Shown here piece after piece: positions 6,671-13,542 of a stretch of DNA of 31,881 nucleotides. A model generated the notes under the pieces. The model saw only the letters and a list, made by a program, of their open reading frames with translations, had not been told where the DNA came from and did no database searches. Position 1 is the stretch's first letter, and the number at the start of each line of letters is the position of its first letter. The stretch is from a virus, in the IMG/VR virus record IMGVR_UViG_3300008450_000249, positions 1-31,881 of that record. One strand, 5' to 3'. Both the position numbers and the translations under genes were made by a program.

Positions 6671-8350
6671 ATGACTTTTCGCTCCAACCAGAACCCGATG
6701 TTCCGTTCCTCTTTCTCGGAGACGATTTTCAAACAGAAGTATGCACACGAAGGCTGCGAGACTTGGAACGACCTCTGTCGTGTTCTGGTCGAGGATGTCT
6801 GCGGCGAGCATATGACCAAGTCGGATAAGGCCCAACTAACGAACTACATGCAGGACATGAAGTTCATTCCCGGTGGGCGTTACATCTACTACGCTGGTCG
6901 TCCTGCCAAGTTCTTCAACAACTGCTACCTCCTGCGAGCCGAAGAGGACACGCGAGAGGATTGGGCTAATCTTTCATGGAAGGCTGAATCATGCCTTATG
7001 ACTGGTGGCGGGATTGGGGTCGATTACTCTGTCTATCGGCCAGAGGGAGCACCTCTGGGCCAGACTGGCGGTACAGCGAGCGGCCCGATCCCCAAGATGA
7101 ACATGATCAACGAGATTGGACGCCGTGTGATGCAGGGCGGTTCACGACGCTCTGCGATCTATGCAAGTCTGAACTGGAAGCACGGCGACATCCGCTCATT
7201 CATTGCTTCCAAGGACTGGCATAACATGCCTGTCGGTTCCACTGGCCTTAGCTACTGGGACCTCAAGCAGCAGGACTTCAATTTCCCTGCTTCGCTCGAC
7301 ATGACCAACATCTCGGTCAACTACGACACCGAATGGCTCCTTAATTACTGGAAGACTGGTGAGGTGGGTGACGTGTTTCTCGCCAACGTGCGACAGGCGC
7401 TGTCCACCGCTGAACCCGGTTTCTCCTTCAACTTCTTCGACAAGGAAAATGAAACGCTCCGCAATGCTTGCACAGAAGTCACATCTGAAGACGATAGCGA
7501 TGTTTGTAATCTTGGCTCTGTCAATATGGGCCGTCTCGATAGCATCGAAGAGCTGGGCCACGTCATTGAGCTTGGAACACGTTTCCTGCTCTGCGGAACA
7601 CTGAAGGCACAGCTTCCCTATGCTAAGGTCTATGAGACCCGTGAGAAGAACCGACGCCTCGGCCTTGGTCTCATGGGTATGCACGAATGGCTCATCAAGC
7701 GTGGGTCTCAATACGAAGTGACGCCTGAGCTTCATCGTTGGCTCTCCGTCTACAGAGGAGTAAGCGATGAAGTTGCTCGTTCCTTTGCTGACACTCTCGG
7801 TATTAGCCGCCCTGTGGCTGTACGTGCTATTGCTCCTACCGGGACTATTGGCATTCTCGCTGGTACTACAACTGGCGTTGAGCCTCTGTTTGCTGTGGCT
7901 TACAAGAGGCGATACCTGAAAGGCACTAAGTGGCACTACCAATACGTTGTGGACTCTGCTGCACAGGAGTTGATTGATCTCTATGGCGTTGACCCTAATA
8001 GCATCGAAAGTGCGCTCGATCTGGCAGAAGATTATGAGCGTCGTATCAAGTTCCAAGCAGATGTGCAGGACTATGTGGACCAGTCTATCTCGTCTACCAT
8101 CAACCTTCCAGCTTGGGGTTCTAAACTTAACAACGAAGATACCGTTGCGGGATTTGCCAGCACTCTGGCTCGCTACGCTCATCGCTTGCGTGGGTTCACT
8201 TGTTATCCCGATGGCGCACGTGGTGGTCAGCCTCTCACGGCTATTCCTTACGCTGATGCAAAAGATGCGTTAGGGACGGAGTTCGAAGAGAGCGTCCAGA
8301 CTCACGACATCTGTGACATCACGGGCAAGGGCGGTTCCTGCGGAATCTGA
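6671..8350 (+). CDS. nrdJ: Ribonucleotide reductase, class II (cobalamin-dependent)
   Basis: Reduces ribonucleotides to deoxyribonucleotides; 559 residues, short for class II enzymes. The active-site set is visible: C85 (NNCYLL) and C279 (VCNLGSVN) as the redox pair, and C267 with E269 (NACTEV) as thiyl radical and general-base positions. APTGTIG (388-394) is the class II finger-type motif, and the C-terminal tail ends with C548 and C557 (GGSCGI), probably the reducing pair. There is no partner radical-generating subunit gene beside it, which supports adenosylcobalamin use. It works without oxygen dependence but needs host B12. It lies downstream of mazG-like and thyX genes, forming a dNTP supply block. 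ATG 6671 follows GAGG by five bases. Confidence 0.92.
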   Translation: MTFRSNQNPMFRSSFSETIFKQKYAHEGCETWNDLCRVLVEDVCGEHMTKSDKAQLTNYMQDMKFIPGGRYIYYAGRPAKFFNNCYLLRAEEDTREDWANLSWKAESCLMTGGGIGVDYSVYRPEGAPLGQTGGTASGPIPKMNMINEIGRRVMQGGSRRSAIYASLNWKHGDIRSFIASKDWHNMPVGSTGLSYWDLKQQDFNFPASLDMTNISVNYDTEWLLNYWKTGEVGDVFLANVRQALSTAEPGFSFNFFDKENETLRNACTEVTSEDDSDVCNLGSVNMGRLDSIEELGHVIELGTRFLLCGTLKAQLPYAKVYETREKNRRLGLGLMGMHEWLIKRGSQYEVTPELHRWLSVYRGVSDEVARSFADTLGISRPVAVRAIAPTGTIGILAGTTTGVEPLFAVAYKRRYLKGTKWHYQYVVDSAAQELIDLYGVDPNSIESALDLAEDYERRIKFQADVQDYVDQSISSTINLPAWGSKLNNEDTVAGFASTLARYAHRLRGFTCYPDGARGGQPLTAIPYADAKDALGTEFEESVQTHDICDITGKGGSCGI

Positions 8351-8553
8351 TGGAAGATATTAAAACACCGTTTATCGAGGATGGGCTGCTGGAGTATCTC
8401 CAGCGGCTCTACCCCGATCAAGCTCCAGAACCCAATCAGACTGAGCGGGAGATTTGGATGAACCGTGGCGCAGCGGGTGTCGTTAGACATCTCGTACGGC
8501 TCCATAAAGACCAACGTGAGAATATACTCGGAGGAGATGATGTGCACAGGTAG
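8350..8553 (+). CDS. Hypothetical small protein
   Basis: A 67-residue protein whose ATG shares a base with the ribonucleotide reductase stop. It contains LLEYLQRLYPDQAPEP followed by TEREIWMNRGAAGVVRHLVRLH, mostly helical and charged. Similar short proteins with RxYPDxxP and GxxxVVRxL patterns occur between replication and structural genes of T7-like phages, but I know no function. The end carries GGAGG, which is also the ribosome site for the next gene, so the two overlap by 14 bases. Confidence 0.7.
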   Translation: MEDIKTPFIEDGLLEYLQRLYPDQAPEPNQTEREIWMNRGAAGVVRHLVRLHKDQRENILGGDDVHR

Positions 8554-8842
8554 CTTCAATCCTCAGGGCAGTGATTATGACTATTCATCCGCAAGAGCGG
8601 CTGGGATGGGTCCCGATGGTACTGGCGAGAACGCTGGTCACTGGGGTTCTGTAGCTACTGCTCCTGAGTATGTGCGTCAAAAATACGGACTTCCCGAAGA
8701 CTCATACTTGATGCTCAAGGGCCGTAATCACCCGACGTGGGACAAAGGCGTAGCTGGTGAAATAGATCGAGGTTACAAAATACTCGAAATTGATAATCGC
8801 TATTACTCCGTTCCTCGTTCTCTTAACATTCCCATAGATTAA
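8540..8842 (+). CDS. Small Met-Cys protein, possible virion protein
   Basis: ATG at 8540 (ATG 8537 is also possible) is set by GGAGG at 8530-8534; the frame continues upstream but without a better start. The 100-residue product begins MCTGSFNPQGSDYDY, has a Gly-rich linker, then GHWGSVATAPEYVRQKYGLP, LMLKGRNHPTWDKGVAGEIDRGYKI and a C-terminal YYSVPRSLNIPID. The HPTW...GE...GY pattern is shared by small phage structural proteins of unknown role. Its place just before the polyproline protein and portal, and its Met-Cys start, suggest a minor virion or ejected protein like T7 gp6.7; that is inference only. Confidence 0.65.
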   Translation: MCTGSFNPQGSDYDYSSARAAGMGPDGTGENAGHWGSVATAPEYVRQKYGLPEDSYLMLKGRNHPTWDKGVAGEIDRGYKILEIDNRYYSVPRSLNIPID

Positions 8843-8856
8843 AGGAGACAATTAGG

Positions 8857-9075
8857 ATGTGCTCTAGCAGCCCTTCTCCGCCACCTCCGCCGCCGCCTCC
8901 GCCTCCTCCGCCTCCGGTGTTGGATCAGAGCGCCCCGGCTACGTCTGCTCCCAAGCAGGCTGAGTCGCTTGAGCGTCGTGCAGTTGGCACTAAGAAATAT
9001 CGAACCTCTGGCCTTGGCATTTCCGACAACACCGCTTCTGGTGCTGGCGGTTCCGGTCTCGGCATCACTATGTAA
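8857..9075 (+). CDS. Polyproline Met-Cys protein, T7 gp6.7/gp7.3-like
   Basis: A 72-residue protein directly before the portal. It begins MCSSSPS, then has 13 consecutive prolines (residues 8-20, bases 8878-8916), a short linker and the C-terminal AVGTKKYRTSGLGIS with GAGGSGLGITM. T7 gp6.7 also starts Met-Cys-Phe-Ser-Pro, and T7 gp7.3, immediately before the T7 portal, ends in a basic then Gly-rich tail with a terminal hydrophobic pair, so this looks like the equivalent small ejected/tail-assembly protein. AAGGAG at 8842-8847 lies nine bases before the ATG. The proline run should need elongation factor P. The homology is by position and pattern, not strong identity. Confidence 0.75.
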   Translation: MCSSSPSPPPPPPPPPPPPPVLDQSAPATSAPKQAESLERRAVGTKKYRTSGLGISDNTASGAGGSGLGITM

Positions 9076-9083
9076 GGCACTAA

Positions 9084-10697
9084 ATGGACCAGCCGCATCT
9101 GACGTGTGAAGCACGTTATGAGCGTCTAGCGTCTGATCGCCTAGTATTCTTGGATCGTGCTCGCCGTTGTAGCGAGCTTACGATTCCGACACTTGTGCCG
9201 CCAGCGGCGCACAGTAAGTCCACGATATATTATACGCCGTGGCAAGGCATTGGCGCTAGGGGTGTTAATAACCTAGCTTCTAAACTATTGCTCTCTCTGC
9301 TGCCGCCTAACAGTCCGTTCTTTCGCTTGACGATTGACGATTTCACTCGTGACGAGCTTGCAGGCCGTCAGGGTGCTAAGGCACTGGTGGACGAGGGTCT
9401 CTCAAAAATTGAGCGAGCTGTACAGAGCGAGATCGAAGGTTCAAACCTCCGCTCCTCCGTGTTCCTCGCACTAAAACATTTGATCGTGGCTGGCAACGTG
9501 CTGGTCGCTCTGCCGAAAGACGGCATACGCACATGGAAGCTCGACAGTTTTGTCGTGAAGCGCGATGTGATGGGCAATGTCCTCGACGTTATTGCTAAAG
9601 ACGAGGTTAGCCCCTACTCCCTCTCCAAAACCGAATACGAACTTTTAGACGAACAGTCCGACGCTGAACAGTCCGAAGAGGCTGAGCTGGAACGGACGGT
9701 CAAGGTGTACACACGTTGGTATCGTTGCGACGATGAGAACGAACGTGTGCACTGGAAGACCTGTCAGGAAATCAATGGCAAGATCGTCCCCGGCTCTGAA
9801 GGCCGTTTTCCAATCGATAAGCCTGACTTCATGGCTCTCCGTTGGAACTCGGTTGATGGCGAGGACTACGGTCGTGGCTACGTCGAGGAATACCTTGGCG
9901 ACCTGATCTCCCTCGAAGGCTTGTCGAAGGCAATCGTTGAAGCGTCTGCTGTGGCGGCGAAAGTCGTCTACCTTCTCAACCCGAATGGCGTGACCCGCCT
10001 GAAGGACGTGACGAAGGCTGAGAGCGGCGATGTCATCACTGGTAAAGCAGATGATGTCACCTCGCTACAGACCAACAAGCAGGCTGACATGCGTATCGCA
10101 TATGAAGCCGCTAAGACGATCTCTGAGCGCCTTTCGTTTGCGTTCCTGATGAACTCATCTGTTCAGCGTAATGCTGAGCGTGTGACGGCTGAAGAAGTCC
10201 GCTTTATGGCTTCTGAGCTTGAAGATGCCCTCGGTGGCGTCTACTCGATCCTCAGCCAAGAGTTCCAGCTTCCACTTGTGAACCGTCTCATGGATCGCAT
10301 GACGAAGCAGAAGAAGCTCCCTGCACTCCCTAAGGGTGTTGTGAAGCCTGCCATCGTCACGGGTCTCGAAGCTCTCGGTCGTGGACACGATCTCAACAAG
10401 TACCTCACCATGCTGAAGGCTCTCCAGCCACTCGGCCCTGAGGTGCTCGCACAGTATATGAACCCCGGCGACTACATTTCCCGTGTTGCCACCTCGCTCG
10501 GCATTGACCCTGCTGGTCTCGTCAAGTCTCAGGCTGAGATTGATCAGATGACACAGATGGCCCAGCAGCAGCAGATGGTGCAGATGGGTGGTGAACTCGC
10601 TGGCAAACTTGGTCCTTCAGTTGTGAAGGGCATTTCGGATCAGGCTATGCAGGCCAACGATATGGCTGCTGCCGCCCCTGCTCCCCCTCAAGGATAA
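9084..10697 (+). CDS. Portal (head-tail connector), T7 gp8-like
   Basis: Forms the dodecameric ring at the capsid vertex through which DNA is packed and ejected; 537 residues, as in T7 gp8 (536). Recognisable parts are the N-terminal TPWQGIGARGVNNLASKLLLSLLPPNSPFFRL, the ALKHLIVAGNVLVALP segment, the VHWKTCQEINGKIVPG loop and WNSVDGEDYGRGYVEEYLGDL, which is the best conserved portal block. The C-terminal AERVTAEEVRFMASELEDALGGVYS helix and Gln/Met-rich tail follow. ATG at 9084 is six bases after TAAGG. The scaffold gene follows after eight bases. Confidence 0.97.
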   Translation: MDQPHLTCEARYERLASDRLVFLDRARRCSELTIPTLVPPAAHSKSTIYYTPWQGIGARGVNNLASKLLLSLLPPNSPFFRLTIDDFTRDELAGRQGAKALVDEGLSKIERAVQSEIEGSNLRSSVFLALKHLIVAGNVLVALPKDGIRTWKLDSFVVKRDVMGNVLDVIAKDEVSPYSLSKTEYELLDEQSDAEQSEEAELERTVKVYTRWYRCDDENERVHWKTCQEINGKIVPGSEGRFPIDKPDFMALRWNSVDGEDYGRGYVEEYLGDLISLEGLSKAIVEASAVAAKVVYLLNPNGVTRLKDVTKAESGDVITGKADDVTSLQTNKQADMRIAYEAAKTISERLSFAFLMNSSVQRNAERVTAEEVRFMASELEDALGGVYSILSQEFQLPLVNRLMDRMTKQKKLPALPKGVVKPAIVTGLEALGRGHDLNKYLTMLKALQPLGPEVLAQYMNPGDYISRVATSLGIDPAGLVKSQAEIDQMTQMAQQQQMVQMGGELAGKLGPSVVKGISDQAMQANDMAAAAPAPPQG

Positions 10698-10705
10698 TTT
10701 GATTT

Positions 10706-11518
10706 ATGGGTGATACTACCGCTGTGTCTATTGACACGTCTAAGGATGTTGCACAACCGACGTTGGAAGAAGAGGCCGCTAAGTACGATAACCTCGACGC
10801 TTCTACTGACGACCGTCCAGAGTGGCTCCCCGAAAAGTTCAAGTCGCCTGAAGACCTCGCGAAGGCATATGGCGAACTAGAGAAAAAGTTCAGTTCACGC
10901 GCAAAGGAGGCTCCTGTTGAAGAGACGGATTCCACGACGGACGATGTTTCCGACAAAGGAGCCGACGATTCCAAAGAGACCGAAACGGTTGAGGAAAAAG
11001 CTCGACAGGTTACTAAGGCAGCGGGACTGGACTTTGACGAACTTAGTAATAGCTATTGGGAAAACGGAAACCTAAGCGACCAGCAGTATGAAAAGCTGGA
11101 GCAGGCTGGCATCCCAAAATCGATGGTTGATCAGTTCATCGCTGGTCAGGAAGCGATTATCAATACCACCCGCACACAAGTGTTCGACACTGTTGGCGGT
11201 GAGGAAACCTACAACGCAATGACCTCATGGGCGGCAGACAATCTGTCCGAAGGTGAAGTCAATGCGTACAACACTGCCGTAAACAGTGGCAACCCTGCTG
11301 CTGCAATGATGGCCGTTAAGGGCCTGAAGGCTCGCTTTGACGCTGAGGTTGGCTTTGAGCCTACCCGTCAGGTCAAGGGGTCTACGGCAAGAGCTGGCGC
11401 TTCAACATATCGTTCAGTTGCTGAACTCGAAGCTGACATGGCTAACCCCAAGTATTGGAACGACTCTGCTTTCCGCAAGGATGTTGAGCGCAAGCTCTCA
11501 CGTTCCGACATTTTCTAA
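10706..11518 (+). CDS. Capsid assembly scaffold protein, T7 gp9-like
   Basis: An acidic 270-residue protein between portal and capsid, the normal scaffold place. It is rich in Glu, Asp, Ser and Thr, with low-complexity residues 70-100 (EETDSTTDDVSDKGADDSKE). The block RPEWLPEKFKSPEDLAKAYGELEKKF (about 38-63) is the typical scaffold head, and the C-terminal part with TYRSVAELEADMANPKYW, followed by a basic helix ending RKLSRSDIF, is the capsid-binding end seen in T7-like scaffolds. It should direct procapsid formation and then leave the head. AAGGA lies eleven bases before the ATG, a weakly placed site. Confidence 0.93.
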   Translation: MGDTTAVSIDTSKDVAQPTLEEEAAKYDNLDASTDDRPEWLPEKFKSPEDLAKAYGELEKKFSSRAKEAPVEETDSTTDDVSDKGADDSKETETVEEKARQVTKAAGLDFDELSNSYWENGNLSDQQYEKLEQAGIPKSMVDQFIAGQEAIINTTRTQVFDTVGGEETYNAMTSWAADNLSEGEVNAYNTAVNSGNPAAAMMAVKGLKARFDAEVGFEPTRQVKGSTARAGASTYRSVAELEADMANPKYWNDSAFRKDVERKLSRSDIF

Positions 11519-11535
11519 AAAGATTTGGAGTACCT

Positions 11536-11757
11536 ATGGCTCGCGACTACGCAAAAGAGTACCGGGATTACCAAGGTACTCCAGAGCAGATCAAGAGACG
11601 TGCAGGGCGCAACAAAGCTCGCCGTCTTATGATCCAGAAGGGCAAGGTGAAGAAAGGCGATGGCAACGATGTTGACCACCGCAACAATAACACCCTTGAT
11701 AACCGCCCTTCAAATCTGCGGATCATGCCTAAGAGCAAGAACCGCTCAATTAAGTGA
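11536..11757 (+). CDS. Small basic HNH-like protein
   Basis: A very basic 73-residue protein between scaffold and capsid. The C-terminal half, DVDHRNNNTLDNRPSNLRIMPKSKNRS, has the DH..dgn...N...NLr.....N arrangement of the second half of an HNH nuclease fold; the N-terminal half is Arg/Lys-rich (KRRAGRNKARR). A true first-strand HH pair and Cys zinc ligands are not visible, so it may be a minimal or decayed nuclease or just a DNA-binding protein. Similar small DH...NNLR proteins are widespread beside structural genes in phages. GGAG lies five bases before the ATG. Confidence 0.7.
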   Translation: MARDYAKEYRDYQGTPEQIKRRAGRNKARRLMIQKGKVKKGDGNDVDHRNNNTLDNRPSNLRIMPKSKNRSIK

Positions 11758-11856
11758 CTAACGCATACCTTCTGGCCCAGCACGAGCGACTACGGTTGCA
11801 ACTGTCTCGGACAACCTGATTGGTGAGTGAGGTCATTCTAACCCTCATCATTCCAT

Positions 11857-11875
11857 TACTGCAATTATTGCGGTA
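11857..11875 (+). other. Hairpin in the capsid leader
   Basis: TACTGCAA and TTGCGGTA form an eight-base-pair stem with one G-T pair and a TTA loop. It lies in the 136-base gap (11758-11893) that is the only leader of any length in the structural block, and ends a few bases before the capsid ribosome site AGAAGGA (11877-11883). There is no T-run directly after it. It could be an mRNA processing or stabilising structure or a translation control element. No promoter consensus is convincing in this gap. Confidence 0.4.
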
Positions 11876-11893
11876 CAGAAGGACATTTTTATT

Positions 11894-12856
11894 ATGGCTA
11901 ATGCAACTCCCTCCCGTATCGGTCAGCAGCTCGGCGCTGGCGATACTCGTCACCTGTTCTTGAAGGTTTTCTCTGGCGAAGTTCTCACGACCTTCAACGC
12001 CAAGACGATCATGAAGGACAAGACGCGCACTCGTAACATCTCGTCTGGCAAGTCGGCTCAGTTCCCGGCTATCGGCAAGACGAGCGCGTCGTACCACACT
12101 CCCGGCTCTGAAATCGTCGGCAAGGTGATCCAGCAGGACGAGAAAATCATCACCATTGATGATCTGCTCATCTCGGATTCCTTCATTACTCGCATTGACG
12201 AAGCAATGTCCCACTTCGACGTTCGCTCGGAGTACTCGGTGCAGATGGGTCAGGCTCTTGCCCAGACCTACGACCGCAACCTCCTCTCGCTTGCCGTTAA
12301 GGCTGCTCGCGATCCGTCTGGCCTCGGCAACGGTGCTATCGGTCAGGGCGATGCTGAGTCGGTTGGTATCGGCGTGTCGTACACGGTGCAGAACCTTGTT
12401 GACGCTGCTTACACTGCCGCTCAGAAGTTCGATGAGAAGAACATTCCTGAAACGGATCGTTACCTCATTGTTTCCCCGGCTGTGTACTACAAGCTGGTCA
12501 ACAGCGACAAGCTGCTGAACCTGTTCTACAACCCCGGCAACAACGGCTCGTACAGCGATGGTAAGGTGCAGACGGTTGCTGGCTTCACGATTGTGAAGTC
12601 GAACAACCTCGCTATCGACCACACCGCTGCTACTGGCACGTATCCTGACTACTCCTCGAAGTACGCTGTGGATGCGTCGGCCACTGTTGGCCTGTTCATG
12701 CACCCGCAGGCGATGGGTACGGTCAAGCTCCTCGATCTCTCGTCTGAGATGGAGTACGACATCCGTCGTCAGGGTACGCTCATGGTGTCGAAGATGGCTG
12801 TCGGCCACGGCATCCTGCGTCCTGAGTGCCTGTACGAAATCAAGGCGACTGCCTAG
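11894..12856 (+). CDS. Major capsid protein, T7 gp10-like
   Basis: Builds the icosahedral head; 320 residues with the HK97-type fold expected. The N-terminus NATPSRIGQQLGAGDTRHLFLKVFSGEVLTTF is characteristic of T7-like capsids, followed by KTRTRNISSGKSAQFPAIGKTSA and the RSEYSVQMGQALAQTYDRNLL spine-helix region. The C-terminal MEYDIRRQGTLMVSKMAVGHGILRPEC is the axial-domain block. Codons here are strongly C-ending, suiting high expression, and AGAAGGA lies ten bases before ATG. A tandem hairpin terminator follows. The frame after the stop is open in the -1 frame into the next gene, but there is no slippery site, so no T7 10B-style product is proposed. Confidence 0.97.
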   Translation: MANATPSRIGQQLGAGDTRHLFLKVFSGEVLTTFNAKTIMKDKTRTRNISSGKSAQFPAIGKTSASYHTPGSEIVGKVIQQDEKIITIDDLLISDSFITRIDEAMSHFDVRSEYSVQMGQALAQTYDRNLLSLAVKAARDPSGLGNGAIGQGDAESVGIGVSYTVQNLVDAAYTAAQKFDEKNIPETDRYLIVSPAVYYKLVNSDKLLNLFYNPGNNGSYSDGKVQTVAGFTIVKSNNLAIDHTAATGTYPDYSSKYAVDASATVGLFMHPQAMGTVKLLDLSSEMEYDIRRQGTLMVSKMAVGHGILRPECLYEIKATA

Positions 12857-12864
12857 TTTCACTC

Positions 12865-12884
12865 CCGCTAGGTTTACCTAGTGG
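12865..12884 (+). other. First hairpin after the capsid gene
   Basis: CCGCTAGGT pairs with ACCTAGTGG across a two-base TT apex (nine pairs with one G-T; the closing pairs would open into a usable loop). It starts nine bases after the capsid stop and lies three bases before the terminator hairpin. It may slow transcription or act as an RNA processing site. Confidence 0.5.
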
Positions 12885-12887
12885 ACG

Positions 12888-12930
12888 GGGGAGGCTCCTT
12901 AACCGGGGTCTCCCCTTTTATCTTTTGGAG
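12888..12930 (+). terminator. Rho-independent terminator after capsid
   Basis: An 11-pair hairpin (GGGGAGGCTCC with GGGGTCTCCCC, two G-T pairs, loop TTAACC) spans 12888-12915 and is followed by TTTTATCTTTT. This equals the position of the T7 Tphi terminator just after gene 10 and would set the high capsid/low tail transcript ratio. The T-tract runs straight into the GGAGG ribosome site (12927-12931) of the next gene, so some read-through is required for the tail genes. Confidence 0.85.
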
Positions 12931-12936
12931 GTATTG

Positions 12937-13542
12937 ATGTCATTTCCTATTACCCCGTTGACCAAGCTAGATGCTGTCAACATCTGCCTGTCAACGATGG
13001 GCGAGCCTACCGTCAACACCCTAGACGGGGCTGCGGTCGATGCTCAGATGGCGTCCGACCTCGTTGACGAGACTTCGCGATCTGTGCAGGGCATGGGCTG
13101 GCACTGGAATCGCGAAAAGCATACTCTCAGCCCCAGCGTTAATTCCCAGATCATTCTCCCGGCCAACACTCTCCGTGTGGACACTATTGATGATAGTCGG
13201 TCCACAGATGTTGTGCAGCGTGGCGGCAAGCTGTTTGATGTTGAGAACTCGACCTACACGTTCACTAAGGAACTCAAGGTAGAGATTTACGTCCAGCTTT
13301 CCTTTGAAGAACTCCCATTCGCTGCCAAGCAGTTTATCACGATGAGGGCTGCTCGCCTTCTCCAACAGCGTCTGCTTGGCTCCGACACTCTCTACAAGTT
13401 TTCTGCTCAAGATGAGCAACGTGCGTGGACCGTCCTCATGCAAGAGGAAACCGAGACCGCCGATGGAAACATGCTCTACGACTCGTGGAGCACCAATAAG
13501 ATCGTTTCTCGTGGCTACTTCTCGCGTGGAGGTTTCGGCTAA
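12937..13542 (+). CDS. Tail tubular protein A, T7 gp11-like
   Basis: Gatekeeper ring joining portal to nozzle; 201 residues against 196 in T7. The family N-terminus is clear: TKLDAVNICLSTMGEPTVNTLDG, followed by VQGMGWHWNREKHTLSP and the conserved FTKELKVEIYVQLSFEELPFAAKQFITMRAARLLQQRLLGS. GGAGG lies five bases before ATG 12937; the in-frame extension upstream into the capsid end is not used. It overlaps tail tubular B by one base (TAATG). Confidence 0.95.
   Translation: MSFPITPLTKLDAVNICLSTMGEPTVNTLDGAAVDAQMASDLVDETSRSVQGMGWHWNREKHTLSPSVNSQIILPANTLRVDTIDDSRSTDVVQRGGKLFDVENSTYTFTKELKVEIYVQLSFEELPFAAKQFITMRAARLLQQRLLGSDTLYKFSAQDEQRAWTVLMQEETETADGNMLYDSWSTNKIVSRGYFSRGGFG

Noticed and set aside
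7196-8182. Long antisense frame of 328 codons opposite ribonucleotide reductase
   Set aside because: Mirror of a confident enzyme gene with biased codons; no ribosome site or family resemblance.
11754-11819. 21-codon GTG frame after the HNH-like gene
   Set aside because: Too short, no ribosome site and no membrane or motif signature.
11758-11893. Possible tRNA in the capsid leader
   Set aside because: No GTTCRA-type T-loop or acceptor stem could be built; only isolated hairpins.
11750-12862. Antisense frame of 370 codons opposite the capsid gene
   Set aside because: Arises from strong C-ending codons in the capsid gene on the + strand; product looks random and no other gene in the window is on the minus strand.
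12826-12936. Frame continuing from inside the capsid end into tail tubular A, suggesting a -1 frameshift fusion
   Set aside because: No slippery heptamer near the capsid stop, and tail tubular A has its own GGAGG site and ATG; the terminator hairpin lies in between.
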